This document shows, one piece after another, positions 1 through 6,226 of a stretch of 23,103 nt of DNA. The position numbers and the translations under genes were made by a program. The stretch lies in the NCBI GenBank assembly GCA_002378665.1, contig DFSO01000009.1:19861-42963 (forward strand), read 5' to 3'. Source of the stretch: Loktanella sp. UBA3435. Its GTDB lineage: Bacteria > Pseudomonadota > Alphaproteobacteria > Rhodobacterales > Rhodobacteraceae. Under the pieces are notes generated by a model that searched no databases, had not been told where the DNA came from, and was given only the letters and a program-made list of their open reading frames with translations. Position 1 is the first letter of the stretch. Each line of letters begins with the position of its first letter.

Positions 1-77
1 TATGCACCTTTGCAACCTCCCCAAACAGCAAACCACCCGATATAAGCTCCCCAGAAACCAAACAAAGGAATGCCCCT

Positions 78-1100
78 ATGCGCGTTTATTATGATCGTGA
101 TTGCGATGTTAACCTCATCAAAGACAAAAAAGTCGCCATCCTCGGCTACGGCTCCCAAGGCCACGCCCACGCGCTGAACCTGCGCGATTCTGGTGCAAAG
201 AACCTTGTTGTTGCTCTACGTGAAGGCTCCCCTTCCCGTAAGAAAGCCGAAGGTGAAGGCCTTAAAGTTATGGGCATCGAAGAAGCAGCTGCTTGGTGCG
301 ACGTGATCATGTTCACAATGCCCGACGAGCTTCAGGCAGAAACATACAAAAAGCACGTCCGCGACCACATTAAGCCAGGTTCCGCGATTGCGTTTGCTCA
401 CGGCCTGAACGTGCACTTTGGCTTGATCGAGCCAAAAGACGGCATCGACGTGATCATGATGGCGCCAAAAGGCCCAGGTCACACCGTGCGCGGCGAATTC
501 ACCAAGGGCGGCGGCGTGCCTTGCTTGGTTGCGGTTCACACTGATGCGACGGGCAAAGCCATGGAAATCGGCCTGTCCTATTGCTCCGGCATCGGTGGCG
601 GTCGTTCCGGCATCATCGAGACCAACTTCCGTCAGGAATGCGAAACTGACCTCTTCGGTGAGCAGGCTGTTCTTTGCGGTGGCGTTGTTGAACTGATCCG
701 CATGGGCTTTGAGACTCTGGTCGAAGCTGGTTACGAGCCGGAAATGGCTTATTTCGAATGCTTGCACGAAGTGAAACTGATCGTAGACCTGATCTATGAA
801 GGCGGCATCGCCAACATGGACTACTCGATCTCGAACACAGCAGAATACGGCCAGTATGTTTCTGGCCCACGCATCCTGCCATACGTCGAAACAAAGGCCC
901 GCATGAAAGCGGTTCTGGACGACATCCAGTCTGGCAAGTTCGTGCGTGACTTCATGTTGGAAAACGCGGTTGGTCAGCCAACGATCAAGGCTGCGCGTCG
1001 TGCAAACGACGAACACCAGATCGAAAAGGTTGGCGGCAAGCTGCGCGACATGATGCCTTGGATCTCCGCTGGTAAAATGGTCGACAAGTCTAAGAACTAA
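78..1100 (+). CDS. ilvC: Ketol-acid reductoisomerase, class I
   Basis: Catalyses the NADPH- and Mg-dependent isomerisation and reduction of acetolactate or acetohydroxybutyrate, the second common step of valine, leucine and isoleucine synthesis, in the cytoplasm. The 340-residue length is that of the short class I enzymes. The N-terminal Rossmann domain shows GYGSQGHAHALNLRDSG near residues 23-40, followed by LREGSPSRKKAE, where the Ser and Arg residues fit NADPH phosphate binding. The motif KGPGHTVRGEF (about 130-140) and the C-terminal helical domain with ECLHEVKLIVDLIYEGG are typical. An AAAGGA ribosome-binding site lies about 9 nt before the ATG. No ilvB or ilvH is in the window, so the gene stands apart from acetolactate synthase here. 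It is followed by a clear intrinsic terminator, which suggests a monocistronic transcript. The identification is secure. Confidence 0.98.
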   Translation: MRVYYDRDCDVNLIKDKKVAILGYGSQGHAHALNLRDSGAKNLVVALREGSPSRKKAEGEGLKVMGIEEAAAWCDVIMFTMPDELQAETYKKHVRDHIKPGSAIAFAHGLNVHFGLIEPKDGIDVIMMAPKGPGHTVRGEFTKGGGVPCLVAVHTDATGKAMEIGLSYCSGIGGGRSGIIETNFRQECETDLFGEQAVLCGGVVELIRMGFETLVEAGYEPEMAYFECLHEVKLIVDLIYEGGIANMDYSISNTAEYGQYVSGPRILPYVETKARMKAVLDDIQSGKFVRDFMLENAVGQPTIKAARRANDEHQIEKVGGKLRDMMPWISAGKMVDKSKN

Positions 1101-1109
1101 GCTACTTTC

Positions 1110-1135
1110 GTAGGATGGGTTTTAACCCATCACAC
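1110..1135. repeat. Short palindromic repeat, copy 1 (imperfect)
   Basis: The left arm GTAGGATGGGTT, a TT loop and the right arm AACCCATCACAC form an imperfect palindrome just after ilvC. The left arm is identical, and the right arm nearly so, to the perfect palindrome at 14526-14551. Two bases in the outer right arm differ from perfect pairing. It looks like a member of a small dispersed intergenic repeat. Confidence 0.6.
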
Positions 1136-1136
1136 G

Positions 1137-1162
1137 GGGCGTCCCTCTTGGGGCGCCCTTTT
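1137..1162 (+). terminator. Intrinsic terminator of ilvC
   Basis: The arms GGGCGTCCC and GGGGCGCCC pair over nine positions with one T-G wobble, around a TCTT loop, and are followed directly by TTTT. It sits 37 nt after the ilvC stop codon and before the next gene on the same strand, so it should separate the two transcripts. Confidence 0.8.
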
Positions 1163-1186
1163 CACTTCCTATCAGGCGCGTAAAGG

Positions 1187-2086
1187 ATGCAACAACCAAC
1201 CCTTCAAAACTGGCTTTCCGTCCTTGCTCTCGGCCTGATCTGGGGTGGCACGTTTATGGTCGTCTCCATCGCCCTGCGCGGCTACGGCCCGCTGACTGTT
1301 GCCTGTGCCCGCACCACTTTGGGCGCAATCGCTTTGCTTTCACTGATGCGCGTCATGAACCGCCCTCTGCCTAACTTTGACGCCCGTATGTTCAAATATC
1401 TTTTTGTGATTGGCATTCTGAACACCGCCGTTCCCTTCGCCCTTCTGAGCTGGGGCCAACAATATGTGGCTTCTGCTTTTGCGGGCATCTCCATGGCCGC
1501 CCTGCCGCTTTTTGTGCTGCCACTCGCCCACATCTTCACGGATGAAAAACTTAGCACGCGCAACATGATCGGCGTCGGTCTCGGCTTCACGGGAGCTGTC
1601 GTTCTGATAAGTCCGTCCGTCCTGAAAATCGGCTCAGGCATGGCCCCTTTAGGTCAAATCGCCTGCATTATGGCGACGATCTCCTATGCGATCTCAAGCA
1701 TCATGACCCGCCGCTGCCCGCCCATCGACTCGATCACAATGGCGGCCCTGCTCTTGCTTGTGGGGGCAACAGCGCTCATCCCAGCAATGCTCATATTCGA
1801 GGGCATCCCGCAGATCGCCGACCGCACATCAACGATTGCAATTATCTTTCTTGGGTTTGTGCCAACAGCCTTTGCAGCCTTGCTGCGCGTCACGACGATC
1901 CGCAGCGCGGGCGCGGTATTCATGACCCTTGTGAACTATCAAGTGCCTGTTTGGTCAATGATTTTCGGCACTGTGGTCCTCGCTGAGGTATTGCCCTTGC
2001 GGTTCTTTGCAGCACTTGCACTTATCATGATTGGTCTCTTGATCAGCCAGTGGAACAGTCTGAAACGGATCTTCGGGCGGGGTTAA
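1187..2086 (+). CDS. EamA-family (DMT superfamily) membrane transporter
   Basis: A 299-residue inner-membrane protein of the drug/metabolite transporter superfamily, predicted to export or import a small metabolite that cannot be named from sequence. It shows the usual ten hydrophobic segments in two EamA repeats. The first opens with LALGLIWGGTFMVVSIAL (about 12-30) and holds ARTTLGAIALL; the second begins near residue 150 with LGQIACIMATISYAISSIM. The C-terminus, LALIMIGLLISQW, ends the last helix. The ATG is preceded closely by TAAAGG. The last four bases overlap the end of the convergent glmM, the two genes sharing a TTAA, so no room is left for a terminator between them. Family placement is secure; the substrate is unknown. 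Confidence 0.9.
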   Translation: MQQPTLQNWLSVLALGLIWGGTFMVVSIALRGYGPLTVACARTTLGAIALLSLMRVMNRPLPNFDARMFKYLFVIGILNTAVPFALLSWGQQYVASAFAGISMAALPLFVLPLAHIFTDEKLSTRNMIGVGLGFTGAVVLISPSVLKIGSGMAPLGQIACIMATISYAISSIMTRRCPPIDSITMAALLLLVGATALIPAMLIFEGIPQIADRTSTIAIIFLGFVPTAFAALLRVTTIRSAGAVFMTLVNYQVPVWSMIFGTVVLAEVLPLRFFAALALIMIGLLISQWNSLKRIFGRG

Positions 2087-3426
2087 ACCGCCCGCTCGAC
2101 CTCGGCCACGATCCCGTCAACAACCCGCGCCAACAAATCAGCGTCCTCGCATTCAGCCATCACGCGGACCAAAGGCTCGGTGCCTGATTTGCGGATCAGC
2201 AAGCGTCCTTTGCCCACCAATTTCGTTTCCGCATCTGCGATCACCGCCTTCACGGCTGCCGCTCCCATCGGGTCGGTTCCCAGACCGTAGCGCACATTCT
2301 TAAGCATCTGAGGCACAGTTTCAAAGCTGGTGGTTAAAGCACTGGCCTTTTGGCCGGTCTCAATCATTGCGGCCAAGAATTGCAGCCCCGCCAAAAGCCC
2401 GTCGCCCGTTGTCGCATAGTCAGTCATCACGATGTGACCTGACTGTTCGCCACCAAGGTTGAACCCGCCTGATCGCATTGCTTCAACCACATAACGGTCA
2501 CCAACGCCCGTGCGTAAAAGGTTGAGCCCTTTGCCCGCTAGATAGCGTTCCAATCCGAGGTTCGACATCACAGTCGCCACCAAGGTGTCGCCCTTCAGAC
2601 GGTCAGATTCGGCCCAACGCGCGGCCATAAGGGCCATGATCTGATCGCCGTCCGCGACTTTGCCGTTCTCGTCCAAAATCATCACGCGGTCCGCGTCGCC
2701 GTCGAGACAAATCCCAACATCCGCGCCGTGGCTGACGATGGTTTCGGCCGCAGACATGATCGACGTCGAGCCGCAACCAGCGTTAATATTGTAGCCGTTT
2801 GGCGTCACGCCAACAGGGATAACTGTCGCGCCGAGTTCCCACAGGACCTCAGGTGCAACTTTATAGCCCGCGCCATTTGCGCAATCGATCACGACCTTAA
2901 GCCCGTCAAGGCGCATGCCTTGCGGCAGCGTTGTTTTGATCCGCTCCGCATAGCGGAACCGCCCGTCATCAATCCGTTTCGCGCGACCAATGTTATTGGC
3001 TTTTTCTGGCTCCAGATCGCTTGCGACCAAGGCTTCGATTTCGGCCTCGGCCTCATCAGACAGTTTAAACCCGTCTGGACCAAAAAACTTGATCCCGTTG
3101 TCGTGGTGAGGGTTATGGCTTGCCGAGATCATAATTCCAACGTCCGCCCGCATCGACGTGGTCAGCAAACCGACCGCAGGCGTTGGTATGGGGCCAAGCA
3201 AAAGCACATTCATGCCTGTGCTCGTCAACCCTGCCGTCAGTGCGTTCTCGAACATATAGCCCGACAGTCGTGTATCCTTTCCGATCACAACGCGGTGTCC
3301 GTTTGATCCGTCGTTACGGAAATACCGCCCCGCCGCAGCACCTATTTTCAGGACCGTTTCGGTTGTCATTGGATAGACATTCGCCGTTCCGCGTACGCCG
3401 TCAGTGCCAAAAAGTTTACGTGTCAT
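2083..3426 (-). CDS. glmM: Phosphoglucosamine mutase
   Basis: Converts glucosamine-6-phosphate to glucosamine-1-phosphate, feeding UDP-GlcNAc for peptidoglycan and lipopolysaccharide, in the cytoplasm. At 447 residues it has the usual length of the alpha-D-phosphohexomutase family. The start is MTRKLFGTDGVRGTAN, diagnostic of GlmM. The phosphoserine loop is GIMISASHNP (serine near residue 103), the metal-binding loop is CLDGDADR, the sugar-binding motif is GGEQSGH, and the phosphate-binding loop near the C-terminus is RKSGTEPLVRVMAE. Its ATG overlaps the folP stop as ATGA, so the two are probably translationally coupled in one folB-folP-glmM transcript. It ends in a convergent overlap with the EamA gene. 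Confidence 0.98.
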   Translation of the reverse strand: MTRKLFGTDGVRGTANVYPMTTETVLKIGAAAGRYFRNDGSNGHRVVIGKDTRLSGYMFENALTAGLTSTGMNVLLLGPIPTPAVGLLTTSMRADVGIMISASHNPHHDNGIKFFGPDGFKLSDEAEAEIEALVASDLEPEKANNIGRAKRIDDGRFRYAERIKTTLPQGMRLDGLKVVIDCANGAGYKVAPEVLWELGATVIPVGVTPNGYNINAGCGSTSIMSAAETIVSHGADVGICLDGDADRVMILDENGKVADGDQIMALMAARWAESDRLKGDTLVATVMSNLGLERYLAGKGLNLLRTGVGDRYVVEAMRSGGFNLGGEQSGHIVMTDYATTGDGLLAGLQFLAAMIETGQKASALTTSFETVPQMLKNVRYGLGTDPMGAAAVKAVIADAETKLVGKGRLLIRKSGTEPLVRVMAECEDADLLARVVDGIVAEVERAV

Positions 3427-4424
3427 TCTTGTTCCAACATCGCCATTTGCAGACTCAGGGCCTGTCTCGTTTGATATGTATCGTGAACCCGCAGAAATTG
3501 CACCCCTGATGCAACCGCATGCAGCGCAACCGCGACGGAGCCCGCCATACGGTCCTTCGCCTCTGGAGCCTGTCCTATGGTTCCGATAAACTTCTTTCGC
3601 GAAGCGCCCAAGAGGATCGGACAGCCCAACCCGTGAAAGAGCGGCAATCCGCGCAAAAGCAACAGGTTATGGTCGAGTGTCTTCCCAAACCCGATGCCCG
3701 GATCAACGACGATTTGGTCCCGTGAGATGCCCGCAGCCTCGGCCACAGCAATGCGCGCGGCCAGAAAGTCGTACACATCCAGCAAGACATTGTCGTAAGT
3801 GGGATTGTTCTGCATGGTCTCTGGATCACCGCTGGCATGCATCAGGCAAATCGGCGCCTTTGCCTTTGCCGTGACCTGAGCGATTGCAGGATCAAAGGTC
3901 ATCGCCGCGACATCATTCACAAGCGACGCCCCTGCATCAAGGGCGGCCTGAGCCACATCACCTTTGCGCGTATCAATCGAGATCGGGATCGACGACCCCA
4001 CGCGAATGGCCGCGATCACAGGCGCTGTTCTGGATATTTCCTCAACGTTCCCCACTGTTTTGGCACCGGGCCGCGTGCTTTCGCCGCCGATGTCCAACAT
4101 ATCGGCCCCTGCCGCGATCATCAATTGGGCCTGCGCAACCGCGGCACTTGGGTCTTGGAAATCGCCGCCATCTGAAAAGCTATCAGGTGTCACGTTCAGG
4201 ATACCCATAATGCGCGGAACATCCAGCGCGAGCCCAGCAATAGGTGCGCGTTTGGTGGTCAGTTTGGACAGCACATGGGCGGGCACGTCGCTTGCCGCGA
4301 TAATCTCAGGTGCAGCCCCGCGCCGTAAAACCGCGACATGATCAAACCAGCACCAGCCCAAACCAAGCGCACCTTTGGGGCGCGGCGTGATCGTCTGTAG
4401 CAATGGTTTGTAATATTCCGTCAT
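3423..4424 (-). CDS. folP: Dihydropteroate synthase
   Basis: Condenses 6-hydroxymethyl-7,8-dihydropterin pyrophosphate with p-aminobenzoate to dihydropteroate; this enzyme is the sulfonamide target. The TIM-barrel motifs are all present: GILNVTPDSFSDGGDF, DIGGESTRPGA, SIDTRKGDV, LVNDVAAM, VDPGIGFGKTLDHN and LLGASRKKFIG. The ATG at 4424 (MTEYYKPLLQ) is chosen because it lies one base after the folB stop (TGAGATG); a longer in-frame reading up to 4493 would run into folB. The resulting 333 residues exceed the usual 270-290 because of an N-terminal extension of about 65 residues before the first barrel motif. Its stop overlaps the glmM start by four bases. Sits between folB and glmM in a probable operon. 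Confidence 0.97.
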   Translation of the reverse strand: MTEYYKPLLQTITPRPKGALGLGWCWFDHVAVLRRGAAPEIIAASDVPAHVLSKLTTKRAPIAGLALDVPRIMGILNVTPDSFSDGGDFQDPSAAVAQAQLMIAAGADMLDIGGESTRPGAKTVGNVEEISRTAPVIAAIRVGSSIPISIDTRKGDVAQAALDAGASLVNDVAAMTFDPAIAQVTAKAKAPICLMHASGDPETMQNNPTYDNVLLDVYDFLAARIAVAEAAGISRDQIVVDPGIGFGKTLDHNLLLLRGLPLFHGLGCPILLGASRKKFIGTIGQAPEAKDRMAGSVAVALHAVASGVQFLRVHDTYQTRQALSLQMAMLEQE

Positions 4425-4425
4425 C

Positions 4426-5343
4426 TCACAGGTTGGCTTGATCCACGGGAATGGCACGGACGGGCACGCTGGCATCAGGTGCAGCGGCCCCAATCACAAG
4501 CAATTCTTTCGCTTTCATCTCGGCTGCGAACCATGCAGCCAGTGCCAGCGCATCACGCGGACTGGCAGATGGGCCGTCGACCGCATCCAGAACGATTTTG
4601 GACGGTGCCCAAAGGCAGATTTGGCCGTTCTTCATCGCCCAATCAAGCTCGGTGCGAGTCTCAACCACCTTACAACGCAGATCACGCGCGGCCAAAACCC
4701 ACGCGTTCTGCTCAATCGCCAGCAAATCAATCCGACGCTGGGTCATGGCATGGCCCGTTTGCGGTGCCGCCAATGCAGCAGCCCCGACACAAAGGATCAA
4801 GGGCGCGTCCATCGCAGCCAAAGTATCAATCCAGCCCTTCACATGCTCTGACGCGCAGGCCTCATTCGTAAGGTAAACCACGCGCGGATGCGGGGCCTCT
4901 TGATGGGTTTGCCCAGCGTGTGACATGCCATCGCGCGACCGCACAATTTCAACGCCTAAGGCAAAGGGACCACGGTCCAGCTTTTCAATACGCACAAAGA
5001 CCCGCTCTGCCTGAGGTTCGAGCAAAATCCGCTCGGCCACGCGGGCAGCGAGCGTTTCCAGCAGATTGATACGCTCGGCGTGCAATTCGACGCCAATCGC
5101 TTCGGTCACACGGTCATAGGAAAGGATACGGTCCACATCGTCGTCAATCGGGCCAGTTAAGGGTGCAACCTCAACCACGATATTAAAGCGAACACGCTGC
5201 AATGTGCCGCGCTCCAGCTGAAACGCACCAATTTCGACCTCAACGACATAGTCGCGCAGGGAAATTCGATCAAAGGGGGCTGTCGCACTGGCCTCTGCAC
5301 GCTCACTAGGATGCGCGAATGCGAGGCGGATATCATCTGTCAT
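4426..5343 (-). CDS. folB: Dihydroneopterin aldolase with C-terminal amino-acid-kinase-like domain
   Basis: The N-terminal half (about residues 25-135) is a FolB domain, which cleaves 7,8-dihydroneopterin to 6-hydroxymethyldihydropterin in folate synthesis. It shows IGAFQLERGTLQRV, ILSYDRVTEAIG, NLLETLAARVAERIL and the conserved lysine in RIEKLDRGP (near residue 121). Classic FolB is about 120 residues; this protein has 305. The remainder (about 153-291) resembles the amino-acid-kinase fold of the MfnE-like group, with SASPRDALALAAWFAAE where those proteins have a W-D-V-T-S-D-S-x-A-A-W-L-A type motif, but the usual N-terminal K-x-G-G-S is replaced by YLTNE. The ATG at 5343 follows GAGAAG; an in-frame TTG at 5358 is less likely. 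FolB is confident; the second domain is a motif-level judgement. Confidence 0.9.
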   Translation of the reverse strand: MTDDIRLAFAHPSERAEASATAPFDRISLRDYVVEVEIGAFQLERGTLQRVRFNIVVEVAPLTGPIDDDVDRILSYDRVTEAIGVELHAERINLLETLAARVAERILLEPQAERVFVRIEKLDRGPFALGVEIVRSRDGMSHAGQTHQEAPHPRVVYLTNEACASEHVKGWIDTLAAMDAPLILCVGAAALAAPQTGHAMTQRRIDLLAIEQNAWVLAARDLRCKVVETRTELDWAMKNGQICLWAPSKIVLDAVDGPSASPRDALALAAWFAAEMKAKELLVIGAAAPDASVPVRAIPVDQANL

Positions 5344-5356
5344 TGTCTTCTCAATC

Positions 5357-5395
5357 AAGGGGCCACTCGCGGCATACTAGCCGAGACGGCCCCTT
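5357..5395 (-). other. Strong stem-loop just upstream of folB
   Basis: On the minus strand AAGGGGCC (5395-5388) pairs perfectly with GGCCCCTT (5364-5357). Inside, CTC and GGC on one side pair with GCC and GAG on the other, around a six-base loop. The structure ends 13 nt before the folB ATG, directly before its ribosome-binding site. There is no U-tract, so a simple terminator is not obvious; it could be a leader structure or a weak terminator of read-through from the upstream hydrolase gene. Confidence 0.5.
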
Positions 5396-5406
5396 GCAAG
5401 GGTGGC

Positions 5407-5427
5407 AAAGGCGGCAGCATTGCCGCC
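5407..5427 (-). terminator. Probable terminator of the SleB-type hydrolase gene
   Basis: On the minus strand GGCGGCA, loop ATGC and TGCCGCC make a perfect seven-pair GC-rich stem followed by only three T residues. It lies 10 nt past the stop codon of the hydrolase gene. The short T-run makes its efficiency uncertain. Confidence 0.5.
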
Positions 5428-5437
5428 GCCTGCGACT

Positions 5438-6115
5438 TTAGTTTGACGCGGTGCGCGTTGGTTGGCGGTAGAAGTAGTGCGAACCAATGGTTGCGGTGCG
5501 TGGAAAACGCTTTGCCCATGATGGACTAACGGCTTTGGTGTGGTAGTGGGTCGCGCCATCAGTCAAATCGCGCGGAGCCGTGCCATCGATCAGGAGTTTA
5601 GCAACCTTGCCAACACGTGCCCAAGCGCCTTGCTCAGAGATACGCTCTTCTTTGCCATCGCAAGTGTAGGTGAACTGGCAGGCGTATTTGCGGCCTGTCC
5701 CTTGGTTGATGACGCCGCAAACCGAACCGGGATAGCTCGCGCTAGAGACGCGGTTCAGAATGACTTCGCCAACGGCAAACAAGCCCTCAACGGTTTCGCC
5801 GCGTGCCTCAAAGTATAGCGCCTCGGCCAGACACTGCCACTGAGCACCGCCATGGGCGACAGGCAAAGCGGCAAGGAAAGACCGGTCGTAAGAAATTTGG
5901 TTAGGCGCCAGTTGCACATCGCGATCGGCAGCGGGTGGCAAAGTTGTCAGAGCGGCCATGCGCGCATCTGGAACAACCGACAAAGATTGGCGCTCTTGAC
6001 CCAAAAGGGCAGAGAGCCGGCTGGCGATTACCTCATCTGCATGTGCGGTTCCCGCCGCAGTTAACAGGAGGGCTGTGGCAGCAGCCTTCGTCATCGTTCC
6101 AAAAGTAAATCGCAT
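5438..6115 (-). CDS. Secreted cell wall hydrolase, SleB/CwlJ family (Hydrolase_2)
   Basis: A predicted exported peptidoglycan hydrolase; the family's best-known members are spore-cortex lytic enzymes, but homologues are common in non-sporing alphaproteobacteria, where they probably act in wall remodelling. An N-terminal signal peptide is visible (MTKAAATALLLTAAGTAHA). The C-terminal catalytic domain shows LAEALYFEARGE with the conserved glutamate, VGEVILNRV, YPGSVCGVINQG, CQFTYTCDG, GATHYHT and IGSHYFYR. The start is uncertain: ATG codons at 6124, 6115 and 6094 are all possible. I chose 6115 because MRFTF plus the hydrophobic stretch makes a conventional signal sequence; the 6094 ATG has a GGA nearby. 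An upstream extension to 6196 is unlikely. Flanked by hairpins on both sides, so probably its own transcript. Confidence 0.88.
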   Translation of the reverse strand: MRFTFGTMTKAAATALLLTAAGTAHADEVIASRLSALLGQERQSLSVVPDARMAALTTLPPAADRDVQLAPNQISYDRSFLAALPVAHGGAQWQCLAEALYFEARGETVEGLFAVGEVILNRVSSASYPGSVCGVINQGTGRKYACQFTYTCDGKEERISEQGAWARVGKVAKLLIDGTAPRDLTDGATHYHTKAVSPSWAKRFPRTATIGSHYFYRQPTRTASN

Positions 6116-6196
6116 TTGTCGCATCCATAGCGTCACGTGGTTAGCCCCACGCAGGCGCTGGCTTCCTAGGCGATCAATTCGATTCGGTCTACCCAT

Positions 6197-6218
6197 GCGC
6201 CCCGAGACATCGGGACGC
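6197..6218 (-). terminator. Hairpin after the PPDK-like gene
   Basis: On the minus strand GCGTCCCGA, loop TGTC and TCGGGGCGC pair over nine positions with one wobble, eight bases after the stop codon of the PPDK-like gene. No T-run follows, so it may stabilise the 3' end or terminate weakly rather than act as a standard intrinsic terminator. Confidence 0.35.
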
Positions 6219-6226
6219 GGGCTGAT

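Noticed and set aside
216..1016. A 266-codon open frame on the minus strand, antisense to ilvC
   Set aside because: IlvC is certain and the antisense frame has no start signal or family match.
5438..6115. Reading the SleB-type hydrolase as evidence for a spore-forming organism
   Set aside because: The family is widespread in non-sporing alphaproteobacteria, and every other gene here points to Rhodobacteraceae.
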